NCBI GenBank assembly: GCA_003194525.1
Contig: NBIV01000028.1
Coordinates: 372,001 to 436,000 of the forward strand
Source: Gracilariopsis chorda
Taxonomy: Eukaryota; Rhodophyta; Florideophyceae; Gracilariales; Gracilariaceae
Reading direction: 5' to 3'
DNA length: 64,000 nt
Part shown: piece after piece, positions 9,839 to 22,039 of the stretch
Position numbering within the stretch: the first letter of the stretch is position 1
How the letters are laid out: each line of letters opens with the position of its first letter
The notes under the pieces: model-generated
What the model was told of the DNA's origin: nothing
Seen by the model: only the letters and a program-made list of their open reading frames with translations
Database searches by the model: none
Position numbers and translations under genes: made by a program

Positions 9839-11653
9839 AACGTCACCGGCGACGGTTCGATAGCATTTTTGTGTAGCAACATACTCGATGTAAACCTACA
9901 GTCTTATTCTTGAACAAATACTTTTTGGCCTACCCTCCTCACAGCTGCTCTTCTTAGTTACTTTACATCTTGAAAACTGCATTGACAAGCAGCTTTCCAA
10001 CAGTTGTCGTCCTGAGCAACACTAGCCCACAATATTTGGTGAAATAACCAGTGGCGCGTTGTGCGACGCAGATCAGACGTTTGTAACTATTTCGGCACGT
10101 ATGCTGCTGAAACGACAAGGGTACCCCTCCCTTGCTTGCGTGGTCTGCTACCGACGCCGAAAGCCAGAAGAAGGACGCGAAAGAGGTATGTTCCGTTCGT
10201 TTGCTGTGCTGCTTGAGCAACCGCGACATTCACCTCCGTATCTTTTTGTGTTACTATCAATCACAAACACCACAAAAAGTAAACACGTAAAAGTTATCAA
10301 CTCAAGTATGAGTTATCGACCGGTCCAAGCTCCCAGACACCGGTCCGAGATGCAATATCGAGCCGAAACAAAGCCAAGGCCCGATTATTGCACCTAGGAT
10401 TTGGGGTCTGGAGCGAGGACAGAGGTTGATAACACGTTTGTTGGGCAGAACCGGAGATCACACCCCCAACAAGCTTGATACACGATCCCGGAGATACACA
10501 ACATTACCATAAAACGTGAACTACAGTGGTAGTCCACATTGATGATGAGGTCCAGAAACTTGAGGACCCGAGAAGCGAGCGGAGCTGGTGGTGTCTTCGC
10601 TGTCTCTGTTGTTGTGAAAGGCAGCAACAACAACTTGCGTCGTGAATAAAAAAAAAAGGGGTTGTGTCTTCGTATTGTTTCCGCCCCGACGGCCTGATAT
10701 CCTGTATCAAGCTTGGTCCTGCCCGACAAACTCAAGGCTGTGCACAAGCCTGCGATGATCCTCACCTCCGCTATGAGTTGTAATTTCGGTTTCACCATTA
10801 ACAAGAGCATGTGCGATGCGTAGCGACTGGCACACGAATGCGAGTACAGGTGTCTGAAGCAGTTCAATACCAATGCTACAGCTGCCGTAACGCAGCAATT
10901 GAAGTGTACGGTTTCCGAGAAACAGAGGTCCGTCGAGCGGCGGGCATCACATCCCATGCAAGTCTGTGTTGTAACGGTATGAACAAGATAAGCATTGTGG
11001 CCTTGATTTGTGGGGAAGCAAAATCGGAACCATCCTGGATCAATGGATGTGCAGTATATGGACAGATATCAAAGCCGCTCCCCTGAACGCTGTGCGGAAT
11101 GGTGTAACAATGATGACCCAAGAGTAAACCTTTTTCTGACCACAAGATCTCCTCAACAGACACCAGAATATCCACCTAAAATCTACACGTGTCACGTCGC
11201 ATGCCGTTTCGCCCCTGGTGTTAAGATTATGTGGCTCTCGTCATCTGTCGGCATCATGTGTGACGCGGCGCGCAGAGCTTCCAGACGCTTCTTGAATGAA
11301 TCCAGAGGAATGAGTTAATTACCGTCGGGACCGGTTCATGTCATCTCCGCCTTTCACAGAACGGTTCGCGGAGAGATAGTATCTTGTAGAACAGTGCTGG
11401 CGCTGCAAACTGAAGTCTGTGATCCTTGCGCAGTGTGACAATCACTACGATTTCAGATTGTGATGAGATTACATGCAACAACTAAAGTCTTCTGCCCGGG
11501 TACCTGTCGGCAGGGACAACAGACCGTATAAATACTCGTTCCCTCTGAATTCACTATCACCCTGTTCCTTCGCTCTATCACCATCCCTCCGCAACCCACT
11601 CTCTTGCAGTTACCCACAGTCAACCTATCTCACTTTCACAGCTTTATCACAAA
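9839..11653. other. Spacer between the two one-helix genes (unit 1)
   Basis: 1.8 kb with the 3' end of gene 1 and the promoter of gene 2. A 187-codon minus-strand frame at 10,394-10,957 has no recognisable domain, and its persistence in unit 2 is uninformative because the copies are nearly identical. An A-run lies at about 10,646-10,658. Nothing else is supported. Confidence 0.5.
11527..11534 (+). promoter_or_regulatory. TATA box of one-helix gene 2 (unit 1)
   Basis: TATAAATA, 120 bases before the ATG at 11,654, followed by a C/T-rich leader like that of gene 1. Confidence 0.65.
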
Positions 11654-11962
11654 ATGGTCAGCACCGCGTTCGTCGCCGCTACTCCCGTGCTAGCACGTAC
11701 TATCCCTTCCGTTTCAAATACTTCCTTCACCTCCCGCAGTATCGTCGCACTCCCAGCTCGTCGTTCTGCAACCATCATGATGGCTGATAAGGAACGTATC
11801 CCACAAGGTTTCACTGCCTTCTCGGAGGTGTTGAACGGTCGTGCCGCTATGCTCGGCATTGTTCTTGCCATTGTAACTGAGGCCATCACTGGAAAGGGAA
11901 TCGTCGGACAAGTCGCTGCTCTGGGTGACATCGCTTCCATCACCCATGCCCTTGGTTTGTAA
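11654..11962 (+). CDS. One-helix light-stress protein, gene 2, unit 1
   Basis: A 102-residue precursor, paralogous to the gene at 9,527. The Ser/Thr/Arg-rich transit peptide runs to about residue 43 (ending near T-I-M-M-A), followed by a short mature protein with the chlorophyll-binding motif E58-x-x-N61-x-R63-A-A-M-L-G and one hydrophobic helix. The core I-P-Q-G-F-T-x-F-S-E-x-L-N-G-R is nearly the same as in gene 1, while the transit peptides and C-termini have diverged, so the pair arose from an old tandem duplication. Thylakoid location and photoprotective role are inferred from the family. Gene and leader are identical in unit 2 by eye. Confidence 0.88.
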   Translation: MVSTAFVAATPVLARTIPSVSNTSFTSRSIVALPARRSATIMMADKERIPQGFTAFSEVLNGRAAMLGIVLAIVTEAITGKGIVGQVAALGDIASITHALGL

Positions 11963-12850
11963 TGATACTGTCCGGTTCAAGTCCCTTTGATTGCGTGGAG
12001 AAGGACAGCCTCCGTGACACCAGAGTTTGCTGGACAGAAGTTGGCCGCATCACCAGGACGCATCGACTTCCTCTTCAGACTGAAGCGAAACGGGCAGATC
12101 GGATCCTTTCGGAAGCCTGCAACCACTCCGGTAAACGCAACCACAAACACAGAAACATCGACTGCTTACTCGACTATTCTTTATTCTTCCGCGTTCCTGA
12201 ATTGACGGAGCGAGCTGTACATCAACAATAAAAATGAGGTCCTTCTGTTTGCTTCCCATATTCTTCTTGAGCTCTTGTCCATTGATGTTCTCTACGAGCA
12301 GACGAAGTGGCACCGCTACTGTGCCGCAGCGCTAGCCTTCCTCTGTGACTTCGACTCACCATCGAAGCGAATTCACGAAAGCGCACTTAGTTTCAAAATC
12401 GGCGCTTCCCTCAATTTCTGTCACCGGAAGGTACATGGAACGAGACAAAGAGAGCATTGTTATTGTTGTTGGGTTTGAACAGACGAAGCTGAATTCCGAC
12501 GGCGACGTACTAACTCCACAAGAAGCTAGCCTCTGCCGCGAAAGCCAAGTCCTCGAGGCAGACCCAGTTACGGATCCATTCTGCTTCCTCCAGATTCGCA
12601 CCAGCAGGAAGGTCGGCACACCACGACGGGCGGGATAATGCACATTGTGATAAAAGCGGGGCCACTAGCTGTTCGCAGAAACAGACTCGGTACCGCAGCT
12701 CTGAACATGACCTGACAGCTTCAACTTCAACCCATTTCCTCTGGACGATTTTAATTACGTGCGAGGTCGAGAGCATTTTATTGTGCGAAGCAGAGATAAG
12801 CATACCTCAGGTTTCCTGCTTACTTCAATTCTCTTAGTAGATGCTGGTGC
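11963..12850. other. 3' flank of one-helix gene 2
   Basis: No gene is supported. An AATAAA lies at 12,227-12,232, about 265 bases after the stop codon, and is the best candidate polyadenylation signal. A short stretch near 12,322-12,370 has several differences between units 1 and 2 inside otherwise near-identical sequence. Confidence 0.4.
12227..12232 (+). terminator. Candidate polyadenylation signal of one-helix gene 2
   Basis: AATAAA followed by A residues, about 265 bases after the stop at 11,962. Use of this signal is inferred only. Confidence 0.3.
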
Positions 12851-12897
12851 CTGGGATGATTTCTGCCCTGAAAGCTGCTTTCTGACACGGATTCGAT

Positions 12898-13131
12898 GAG
12901 TGTCAAAGTTGTTGAAGCCGATCTCGAACCACGCCAACCTTTGCGTGGGATGGTATTGTGGTGAGCAATCTTCCAGGAGCTGTCGGCGAGCCCCTCTCAG
13001 GGCACACGCATTTCCACGCACCCAGATATGCCGACCTTCAGAAAAGGCTCAAGGCAGTCTTGAAACTAACACCGTTGCCTCGAACTAGGGGCACTACCCA
13101 TAAATGCACACACACACGCCCACACAGACAT
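12898..13131 (+). repeat. Interspersed repeat R, copy 1
   Basis: Shares its blocks in order with copies 2 and 3: a GTCAAAGTTGT segment, a C-T-C-A-G-G-G-C-A-C-A block, GAAAAGGCT, then TTGCCTCG followed by a CACACACA-rich tail. The middle part that copies 2 and 3 have after GAAAAGGCTATA is missing here. No coding capacity. Confidence 0.6.
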
Positions 13132-13411
13132 GTATTCGATTGCTAATCCCACCCACTGTTTTCTCCAATATGCCGTTTTACGAGATCCATTTCATTGCTG
13201 AGTTCGAAAACGATTCTGCCCCGATGGCAAGGAAACGGGCTTCGCGTCTGATCCCTCTCGGTAAAATTAATCCTTCACCAGTGACTCCGCTTCAGTTCAC
13301 AAGATTATCTTTATTATCAGCTGTGTCAGAAGGAATGATCATACTTTTCGGTTGCATAGCTCATCATTGTGACATACAAGCCCCAGCTGTCCGCACGTAT
13401 GGACACATATA

Positions 13412-13697
13412 TGAACGGGCGTCAAAGTTGTCGTAGCCCATCTGGAATATCGATGTTAAATCGCTTGCGCTGGATACCGTTGTATATGGTGAGGGACCGC
13501 TGCAAGGTAGTACCGAGTCCCGCTCAGGGCACATGCAGTTCCGCCCGTTGAGGTGTGCCGACCTTCCGAAAAGGCTATAAAACACTATAAAGTTACGCCG
13601 GATGAGGAAGCCAAATGGAGACGCGATTGGGTCTATTAGGGAAATTGAGCTGTCGAATAGATAATTAGCTTTCTGCTTGTAGAAGGTGGATACCGTT
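13412..13697 (+). repeat. Interspersed repeat R, copy 2, left part
   Basis: Matches copy 3 (36,705-36,926) from GAAAAGGCTATA through GTTACGCCGGATGAG to the hAT insertion point. The remainder of this copy resumes at 36,421 on the other side of the hAT. Confidence 0.7.
13690..13697 (+). repeat. hAT target site duplication, left
   Basis: ATACCGTT directly before the transposon end. The partner at 36,421-36,428 is ATACCATT, seven of eight bases alike. Eight bases is the standard hAT duplication length. Confidence 0.85.
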
Positions 13698-13901
13698 CAG
13701 GGATGGAAGCAATCCGAGGGGGAGGGGATTGCAAATCTGATGGGCAGTCCAATTCGCGGTTGCAATCGCATCGCTTTACTGCCCATCAAATTGCAATCCT
13801 CTTAGCTACATTCGCATCAGATTGCAATCTTCCGGAGTAAAGCAATCGGATTGCAATCTGTCACGGTAAAACCAACCATCATAGAACCCATACTGTTTTT
13901 C

Positions 13902-15713
13902 TTAGCTGTCGTCTAAGGTAACCATTTCCATTGCCTCCTTAACCAGTCCAACATCCCAGAAGCGGCAATTTACGCGAAGAAACAAAATAGCTTCAAACAC
14001 TTGCGGACAAGTTCTCATACGATTGTCGGTGAAAATTTTGTCTGCAATAGACCACAAACGTTCCACCTCGGCCACTGACCCCAATACAAAATCCCAATTC
14101 ATGTTAAGAGACTTTGACACTTCTCTTCGACGACTATAGTGATTTAATTGCTCTTTGTAAGACTGCATTGATGTTGCAGTGTTGAAATCATCTTCATCAT
14201 TCGTACCATTGACAGACTGTAACAAACGAACACAAGCATTCTTTTCAGCTGCCGACATAGCTGCTACGTGGTTTTATTGTATCTTTCATACACCCATTTC
14301 AAACATACAGTCCTGTAAATTTTCAGATTCACATCCAATGCATTTGGTCTTCAAAAAAAATAGATGGCAGGGAGAACTGGAATTTCGAAACCCAGAGCGA
14401 ACATCAGCAACCAACCAGTCCAAAACATTTTTACAGTAGAAGAGGGAAATTTTTCTCGTTTGTAACTCTCTTGTAGCAAAGTCATTTTGTTGCAATTGTG
14501 TGCAATATCGTTCCACTTTCCTCTTAAAATTAACACTAGAGTTAACGTGAAAATCCGATCTTCTATCATTGCTTACTTCTATAAGCTCATCTCGGCTTCG
14601 GAGAAATCGTTGCAGCATGTGTAGTTTTCCAGACCACCTAGTTTTGTTGTGCAAAACAGGACGGAGATCTATAATGTTCCGCAAAATATCAGCGTTACAG
14701 AGTCTCGTTTTGCAGTTTCCCATAATTTCATGAGCAAGCGCTAACGTTTGCGCGAGATCAGCAGTCATTTATACCATGTACTTAACCTCCAGATTTAGCA
14801 AATGACTTTTACATCCAACAAAGGGAATTTACAGCAACCGAGCAGCCTTTTTGTTAACAGCACAGTTGTCTGCCATGTGACAGATCACCCTGGATGATGG
14901 TTCTACATAGTAGAGGCGAAAACATAATCTTGATATGTTCGGAATGCGTTGCAGCTAAGAAGTCGACACTTTCCAGGAACTCATCGTTCAGAACATCAGA
15001 GAAGTGGTCCTCCGACTCAACATGTGCCAGTGGGCTGCACAAAAGCAGTTTAAGCTCCACAGAGCTGCCATCGTCTGTAATAGACTGCAAATAGGTTGTT
15101 TGTTTCGTCAGAACATACGATGCAAAGAGAACAATGTATTACACGCCACCGCATGTCCATCTATATTGCAGTATAGCCCCAAGCTTAGCACAATGCAACT
15201 GAACCGAAATTTTCTTTTTCACCAAATCTGTCAACTTAATATATCTTTTGAACTATAGAAACCGCGAGGTGTTCACTGCTTCGAAAATTTTCAAACTTTG
15301 GCATCCTCGACAATTGTGAACGGTTAATTGTTCATATCAATAAACTCAAGGTAGTCATTTATTGCCTTTGTTCTTGGATTTATCTTAGCAACAAATTGTG
15401 TAAGAGTGCCTTGGTCTGAACCCTGATTCTTTTGCTTCATAAAATCTCTATACATGTCTAACAGAGTCGTTTCGTCGCCATCCGCAATTCAAGTGCAAAG
15501 ATGGCGGTACGAATTGTAAAAACTTTTGCCCTTCTGAAAGCTTATTTTACCGCAAGGTTCACGGAATTGAACATTGGGGTATTGAAAGACTAAATGGGCT
15601 TTGTTCTTTGTGGTAGACCTCTTCGATTTAGTGGTTTTCTTTTCGGTGCGTTTGAATTTTGCCAAAGTTTGAACGACTTGCTTAGGTACTGGTATTGATT
15701 TGGAAGGGGCCAT
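13902..15713 (-). pseudogene. hAT transposase relic
   Basis: Conserved hAT segments appear in order along the minus strand. Near 15,490-15,560 there is a Cys/His segment like a BED zinc finger (C-G-K, then H-L-C). Around 15,000-15,200 there is a W-T and H-type stretch of the catalytic core. At about 14,830-14,880 lies D-N-C-A-V-N-K, the hAT D-N-C-x-x-N-K block. At 14,600-14,680 lies L-H-N-K-T-R-W-S. The C-terminal dimerisation block V-E-R-L-W-S, then N-C-R-F-W-D, falls in 13,902-14,258. Full-length relatives are about 600-700 residues. Here the frame is interrupted repeatedly, including TGA at 15,489-15,491 within the BED-like region and TAA at 15,324-15,326, so no functional transposase is made. 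Confidence 0.85.
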
Positions 15714-16000
15714 TGTTGCTCACTACAAATCAGAAAGGAGTGTGATGGTTTGAAGGGAGTGTGATGTTTTGATAACGCTTCTCCTCGCGTAATATTGTGC
15801 CACAGAGAAAATCATAAGGAATCAGTGTATTGATCTAGCAATCGTCAGCTTATCTTCGACATTTGCTTCTAGTTGCTTATGCGAACGTAACGGTCTGTAT
15901 TAAAGAGGTTTGCGAAAACTGTAACGACACTTATGTCGATTAGTGATGGTTATGTTTAAAAGTGACGTTATTACAGATTCTAAACTCCAAGACTTGTAGA

Positions 16001-16005
16001 CTACT
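16001..16005 (+). repeat. Target site duplication of element A, left
   Basis: CTACT directly before the LTR. The right partner at 36,217-36,221 is CTGCT, four of five bases alike. Confidence 0.7.
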
Positions 16006-16773
16006 TGTGCCGAAATACGCCGAGGCGAGAGCTGGCACACAATGGTGTTCGACGTTCTCCTCTGTAGGGTAGCGCAGCCATAAAAGCACTTGTGGTGAGC
16101 GCACGAAGCCGGTTGTAAAGGAGGGACTCACCGTCACGACGGGCGTACAGGTGTAAGAACTAAAAATACCTAGAAGTCGGAGCCGGGAAATTTAGCGACA
16201 CACGAGTGCGGGGTGACGCGCAAGGGCATCACGATTTCCACACAAGTGAGGCGGTGATGAAAGAGGCAACGGTAATCACTAGTAGTCGCCATACAGCGAC
16301 ACCTGTATACGGGGGAAAGCAGCAATAGCCGCGGTAAAAGCACGTACAGAAACAAACACAATAGTGGTAAGAATGTGCTGAAAACTGCACGAGGTGGGTA
16401 ACTAGGCCTGCACTAGGTGGCATCTCTCCGGACGGAAAAAACACTCAATATGAGTCCTGAGTCAGAGCCGACACTCGCTTGCTGCGGTTACTTCGACCCG
16501 GGCGACCGGAGCTCACACACATAAGTAGTGGTGGTCGGCGCCCTGACATTAGAGTGAAAGTAAATAGTAATATATCTAAGGGGGCGTCTAATACCACACA
16601 CGTGTGGCACATGCCAGCAATGCTGTGCACTATACCTGCAACCCACATTGGGGCCCTTCCAACAGAAACTGAATACCGGTGCATTACTCATACTTCACAG
16701 TCGGGAGGTGAGCATCGCCAAAGCGGACTATGAAACCAAGAAGTGCTGATACCGCTGGAAGCGTTGCATTTCA
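16006..16773 (-). repeat. Element A, 3' LTR (unit 1)
   Basis: 768 bases, TG at the left and CA at the right, matching 35,446-36,216. A pyrimidine run just inside it (16,774-16,786) is the polypurine tract of the minus strand, which confirms the orientation. Confidence 0.85.
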
Positions 16774-16847
16774 TCTCCCCCTCCTTAAGGAGAAAGAATC
16801 ACCCTCCCTTGGGGGACGTTCGTCGTGACATAGCATCGTGCGAAAAT

Positions 16848-17603
16848 ATGTCCGAGTCGAGCGGTGGCACCGTATCCGACTCGGGTTTTCTCATCACACA
16901 AGTGAACATCCACCGAGAGCAACTCCACGTCTGTGATTCGCCGCCTATTCCGCGACGAATTCCTCCGCTTTCGGGCTTCCCAGCGATGAATGCTCGCAAC
17001 AACAATCGGCATAGCGGGAACAAGCCTCCGCCATCGGGTTTCTTTTCCGGCTTTCCCACTGCACCGCTCCTCTCTTCCGCTGGTCACCCAACCAACTCCT
17101 CGGGCGGTACGCCTGCAACTCCGACGATGTCGGTTCCAACGCTTGCGGCGAGCGCGCTACCATCGTATGATGACTAGATATCGGTCGATCCAGCTCAAAA
17201 ACCATCTCGATACAGCGGTGCGCTCTGCTTTTACCCAACCTTGGTGCAAGACGAGGACCTTAGTGAGCAGTACTCCGATGGTAGTGGGCTGCTGCCGGGC
17301 GATCTCCATGTGTAGATGACTCTCAGCTTCGAATGGCGCAACCGGGTTGCCGTGCCGGCGCATTTCCTGGTCCACCGTCAGGGTGAGAATGGGGCGCAAG
17401 AGCGTATCGCAATGATCCAACTCGCATATCAGCGGCTCTACCGAACTCCATCGGAATTCCCGGTCCCAGAAGAATATCACTTCGATATTGCATTTTATCG
17501 CACCCAAGGTGAAATTGTTTATGGCGACAGCTCAGCAGATTTGGCTCCGTCTATCCCAGAGTGGGGTCCTGCCGCAGCTGTTCACCAGAATTACCTGTGT
17601 TGA
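16848..17603 (+). other. Element A: antisense-oriented open region (fossil)
   Basis: Two plus-strand open stretches lie between the 3' LTR and the element B insertion, opposite in direction to the gypsy genes. The first starts M-S-E-S-S-G-G and is Pro/Ser/Gly-rich. The position matches the antisense frames of elements B and C, but I could not see clear residue similarity. It may be the counterpart of their Pro-rich N-terminal part, or a chance frame. Confidence 0.35.
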
Positions 17604-17712
17604 GCGAGACCGATTCTTCGTGCTGAATTCCGCTATCTTTGCCATCATCCGTGGTCCAACTTCCTCCTGATAATCCGTTTCGAACGTCGTTCGCGAACCA
17701 GTTTTGGGTACA

Positions 17713-18242
17713 TGTAGTATAATACTAGTCAAAAGGCCAAGTGGGGAAGTAGTACCTACTAGAGGTAGCGGTGGCAGAGCACCAGCCACTAGGGTGACAG
17801 TCCACTGGGGTCTAGTTGTGTCGTGGGCACCTTCTGACGTGCAAGCGCAATGGGCGGGCGTTATCTGACGTCCCTACAGGTCAGGAACACTCGTAACGAT
17901 GGCTTGCAAGCCTTTTTCTGCTGGAAGCTTGGGGGCGACTAGAGGACGGAGGTGGTGCTTGCCTTTACTCCTCAGTGGCCGGCTGCACTCAAGCCAACAA
18001 ATATAGTCGGCCAGGCGCTCTAGAATACCGGTAACTACTACTAATATATTAAATAAAATACCAAACTAATATACCGTGCACTGTGCTGCAGTGCTCGGTC
18101 CATCGGAGGTCACACTTCAGATCACAATTATCTCCGACCCACGTGGCTAATATCGACACGAGCCAGTAGTGCTCTGGTTTTTCGCCCACCTCTTCGGCAC
18201 TCCATCTTGCCAGTCGTCTGACCTTAAAGCTATTGTACTACA
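17713..18242 (-). repeat. Element B, 3' LTR (unit 1)
   Basis: 530 bases with matching ends (TGTAGTA at the left, TACTACA at the right). A run of eight or more C just inside it at about 18,246-18,254 is the minus-strand polypurine tract. Confidence 0.85.
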
Positions 18243-18820
18243 TACTCCCCCCCCTTAGTTTCTGCCGCGTCGGCAGAATTCACCGTCGGTCACCTCTTCT
18301 TTGGCGCTCATTTCCGTGTACTCCTGGTTAAAGGTCCGCACGGATAGCTGCACTAGCGCTGATCGCGATCCCAATGGTCAATTGACTCATTTTGTACCCC
18401 CCTATTGAGCCTCAGTAAGGCCTGTGAGAGGACATGGATCGCCCATTGGTCGTGCCCGCGTTCCTGTTTCGTATCAAATGCAAGTGGCCACGGGGATGGG
18501 CGCATCACTTGTAGGTCCATTGGGCGCCCACGTCCCCGACCGGGGTGTTGCTACTGCGTGTTTGCATCCACTTCGTTCGCTCCGCTTCTTTTGGGACGTC
18601 CCTTCGACCACCACAGTGATTGCGCGCGGAGACCGTCGGTCTCTACGTTATAGTGCACCTGGAAACCTTTCAGTACGACCCTTGGCCATTCTACTCGGCT
18701 ATTACTCCACCTGGTATATCCTTTGGAACCGATTCGTATTTAACACCTTGGGGCCCTCAACCGCTGTCTGATGACGGTGAACGCATCCCGCAGTCGTTCG
18801 TCACTGCTGAATCCTCTCCA

Positions 18821-20538
18821 ATGGCTTTAGTCCCCGCCAGCAGCGCGTACGCCCATGCTGGGGAGCGGTATGACCATACCTTGGGGCGCAATCCGTTGGC
18901 CGTAAGGATTACACATTTGCCCAGTTCGGTCGAGGAATTCATCCGCTACCAGGACCAATATTTGGACGCCGGTAGATTCGTGGCAATTCCGAATTATGTG
19001 CGTGAAAAGAAAAACGGGCGAGAGACCTTTGGTACAACCGTTGGCTACATCTCCCCGCGGAAGTCCAAGCGGTGGCTCGTTTCCGTACCTTGGTCCGTCC
19101 GGACATGCTGTACGTCCGCTGTGACGAAGAAGAAGATTACCAATAGAGGGTTAACCAGGTCCTCGCGGACCTATATCTCTTACACGGTGACGCCTGGTCT
19201 TCGTTCCTGCCTGGCGACCACAACCTCCTGGGGCTGATGTGCCACAAGCCGACTTCTGATCAGCTGTACTGGATTACTCACAGGTTCTTTTGGAATAACA
19301 TGATCGAATCCGACTGCCGTATCCGGACGAATTTGAAGTACTTCTTCTGCTGGCATCAGGTCAAATTCCACGAGATGCCGCCATCCCGTAAAGCCAACGT
19401 CTATCTTCCAAGGCCCCCAGTCGCTGGAAGCCGTGAGGCGTCCATTTCGCATATATCTAATCTCCTCATGGTCCCTACTCCGTCCATTGTGGCTTACCAC
19501 ACTACCCAACTCCAGGGTGATTTCCGTCAGCGGCTCCCTTGGCTTACCTGGCAGGTCTTCTTTGTAGAATGGGCGGTATTCTGCCTCATGGCCTTTTTGG
19601 ATACTGCTCGTGACGGCGTGCATGCAAATGTCCGTGGGGGCGACCACCTTATTTGGAATGAGGAAATCATTCTGAGTCCTGAGGGCCAATTGGTGCCCCT
19701 GCCTCCTCACCTCATCGCGTTCATTCGCGAGCTAGGGGTGCAGAACATATTCCAGGGGATCACGTATAGCGCGGAGCACACGTAGGAGCTTTCAGATTAT
19801 GTCCTGCAGGTCGATTGGGCGAAACCACCTGGATGCTTGTGGTAAAACTACGACAAAGACGAGTTCTGGCCGATTCCGGAGCATCCTTTGGGTCACGACG
19901 ATGGCAAGGCCTACGAGGCAAAGTTCTTATTTCATACCCCCGTCAACATACCACCTCGGACCATCCCGTACTATTATCTGCAGGCCATTCGGTTTGATGC
20001 CGCTTGTCTGCGACCTCCTTCCGATGGTCCGCCAACCGTGCCTGTGCCAGCTTCTTCTTGGGTGCCACCTTCAGGGCATCCCATGGTCGAGCATCCTGAG
20101 ACTTCCATTGGTCCAACAGCCACCGTTACTAGTCCACTCGGTTCTTTGGCAGTCACTGCGCCAGTGCCGTTTCCGCCGCCTGCGATTCCTGTGGCCGTAA
20201 CTCGAGCCTATAAGAAGCTCGTCGGGGTTTGCCGTTCGGCAGGCTTAACCGAGCCCATTGGGGTCGTCGAGGCGTTGCGTGCTGCGCACTCGTGGGTCCG
20301 TAGGGCGTTGCAGTACGGGTCCTTGGTGGGGAGGAACCAAGAGGTCAAGGAGGCATTGGCAACCATTCTGGAGGAGAGCGCTGTAGTTCTTTCAACTTCC
20401 GTGGCGGCCGACTGGGATAAACGATTCCGTCTGAACGTGACGGACACCGAAAATTCTCCGGCTAACTCGTCCGCGTCGGCCCATAGCCCAGCTTGCAAGC
20501 GTGCGCGTGTCGGTTCTTCCACTGTTCCCTCGGCCTAA
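18821..20538 (+). other. Element B: antisense-oriented accessory frame (fossil)
   Basis: Plus-strand coding-like region between the 3' LTR and pol, opposite in direction to the gypsy genes. Shared blocks show it is related to the frame in element C: S-V-x-E-x with Q-Y-L-D-A-x-R-F, F-F-C-W-H-Q-V-K-F-H-E, Y-H-T-T-Q, and G-V-Q-N-I-F-Q-G. The function is unknown and I recognise no domain. It is broken, with a few breaks. Confidence 0.65.
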
Positions 20539-21289
20539 CTGGTCCCTGGCGTATTAAGTAAAGCATTTGGTCTTCAATACTGTCCACATTGGTGCTAGTT
20601 CGAGATGTCTGCGCTGATATTCGTCGTTCAGGCCCCGCTTTTTTATTGTAGATCCACGGTTCTCCGTTTGTAAGGTCAGCTGTTAGGCCTTCAGGCATTA
20701 TTTGCGCGCTTCACACTCTCTGGGACTCTATTTCTCGTGGCCGTAGGGTGGATTCCTTTAGGCCATTCTAGTTACGTGTAACCTTCAGGCTCTGTGCCCT
20801 TATTCAAGTCCAAGGGTCCGTGTTTTGTGAGCTCAAACCTTATATCTTTGCCCATCATTTGCACCTTTCAGAAACCTTCGGACCCGTTTTTGAAGTTCAA
20901 TTACGGGGGTCTGAAGTGGCTGCAGTTCCCGCTCGACCATAGTTTGGCGTGAGAAAGGCATCAAAGGCGGTGCCGTGGGAGCCCCTTCAATAGCGCGCCG
21001 TGGCACGGGCGCAGTACTATGGGACGGAGGTGGTTTGTGGTGACGTCAGAATAAGTGTGGCCATAATTCCTCCGAACCTTAAGGGCACGCTGTGTGTGGC
21101 CTGTTCTCCATGCGGGCGTGTCAAGGAAGACCTAGCGAGCGGCGCAGCCAGGAGGTGGACTGCCGATGCACCCTGGCACGCGCTCGTGCCTATTCGCCAG
21201 CGGCGTCTCGGGGCACCTTAGCAGTGAAACTGTGATCAGGGATACGCCCTTCTCAGAGATCGCGCGCGCTCCGTGTAGCCCATTTTGGT

Positions 21290-21430
21290 CCAATAGCGAT
21301 TAATAAAATTCGCCGGGATATTTTCAGGCGGTATCCACTGGTCATCCTCAGGGCCATAGCCATACCAGCGGACTTTGTAGAGCACCTCACCATTTTCGTC
21401 AAGGCCATCGGGGACGATGCGGTCTACGAC
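21290..21430 (-). other. Element B: chromodomain-like remnant
   Basis: The minus strand reads D-R-I-V, K-V-R-W-Y-G-Y and W-x-P-x-E-N-I-P, the pattern of the chromodomain at the end of chromovirus integrases. It places element B in or near the chromovirus branch of Ty3/gypsy. Confidence 0.65.
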
Positions 21431-22039
21431 ATATTAGGGGCGGTCCTCTTCTGGTAAATACATGTCCTCGAAGCCTCCATAGCCGTCGTCTGACGAGACA
21501 GTTTTGCCGCCGCGTTTTCCATGGTCTTTTCCTAGGAACGCGGCATGTTGGGCCGGATCTTCGGCAACGGCATCCTACGGATCCACGTTATTGACCTGGT
21601 GACCAAGAAGGTTGGCAGTAGCGGCGCCTATACCCGGCGGTGCCACTAGGTCGTCAGTCCAGATGGTAATGGAAGCCTTAAGGGGGGCGCATCGATCAGT
21701 GGAGTGCGTGATGAGCATGTGTTGGGAGGTGGCGGCGTCAGAACGGATGGGGATGTGCGCGCAATGGCCTGCGGTACGCTCGCACTTCCGGTAGGGTGGT
21801 GCATTGGTCTGACCAATGGCCGAGGCGCCATGAATACGCGGTGCGTTGACACAATATCCTGAAGCCCGTCTTGGTCTATCGCAACCGTATGCCCAGTGGA
21901 CTTGATTACCCCATATAGTCCGATGGAACGAGGTACCAACTTCGCCACAATGTCCTCGCCCTCGCGGTTTTCCTTGGGTGGCCTGTCGAAATGGACGTAG
22001 TCTCCTGGGGAAAACTGTGGCACGAACCAGATGGCCCTA

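Noticed and set aside
10394-10957. 187-codon minus-strand frame, repeated at 55,548-56,111
   Set aside because: No domain or motif, biased composition, and conservation is only due to the recent near-identical duplication.
13736-13860. Regularly recurring GATTGCAATC as a possible CRISPR-like array
   Set aside because: Repeat length of 10, irregular spacing, and position at transposon ends explain it as hAT subterminal motifs; the genome is eukaryotic.
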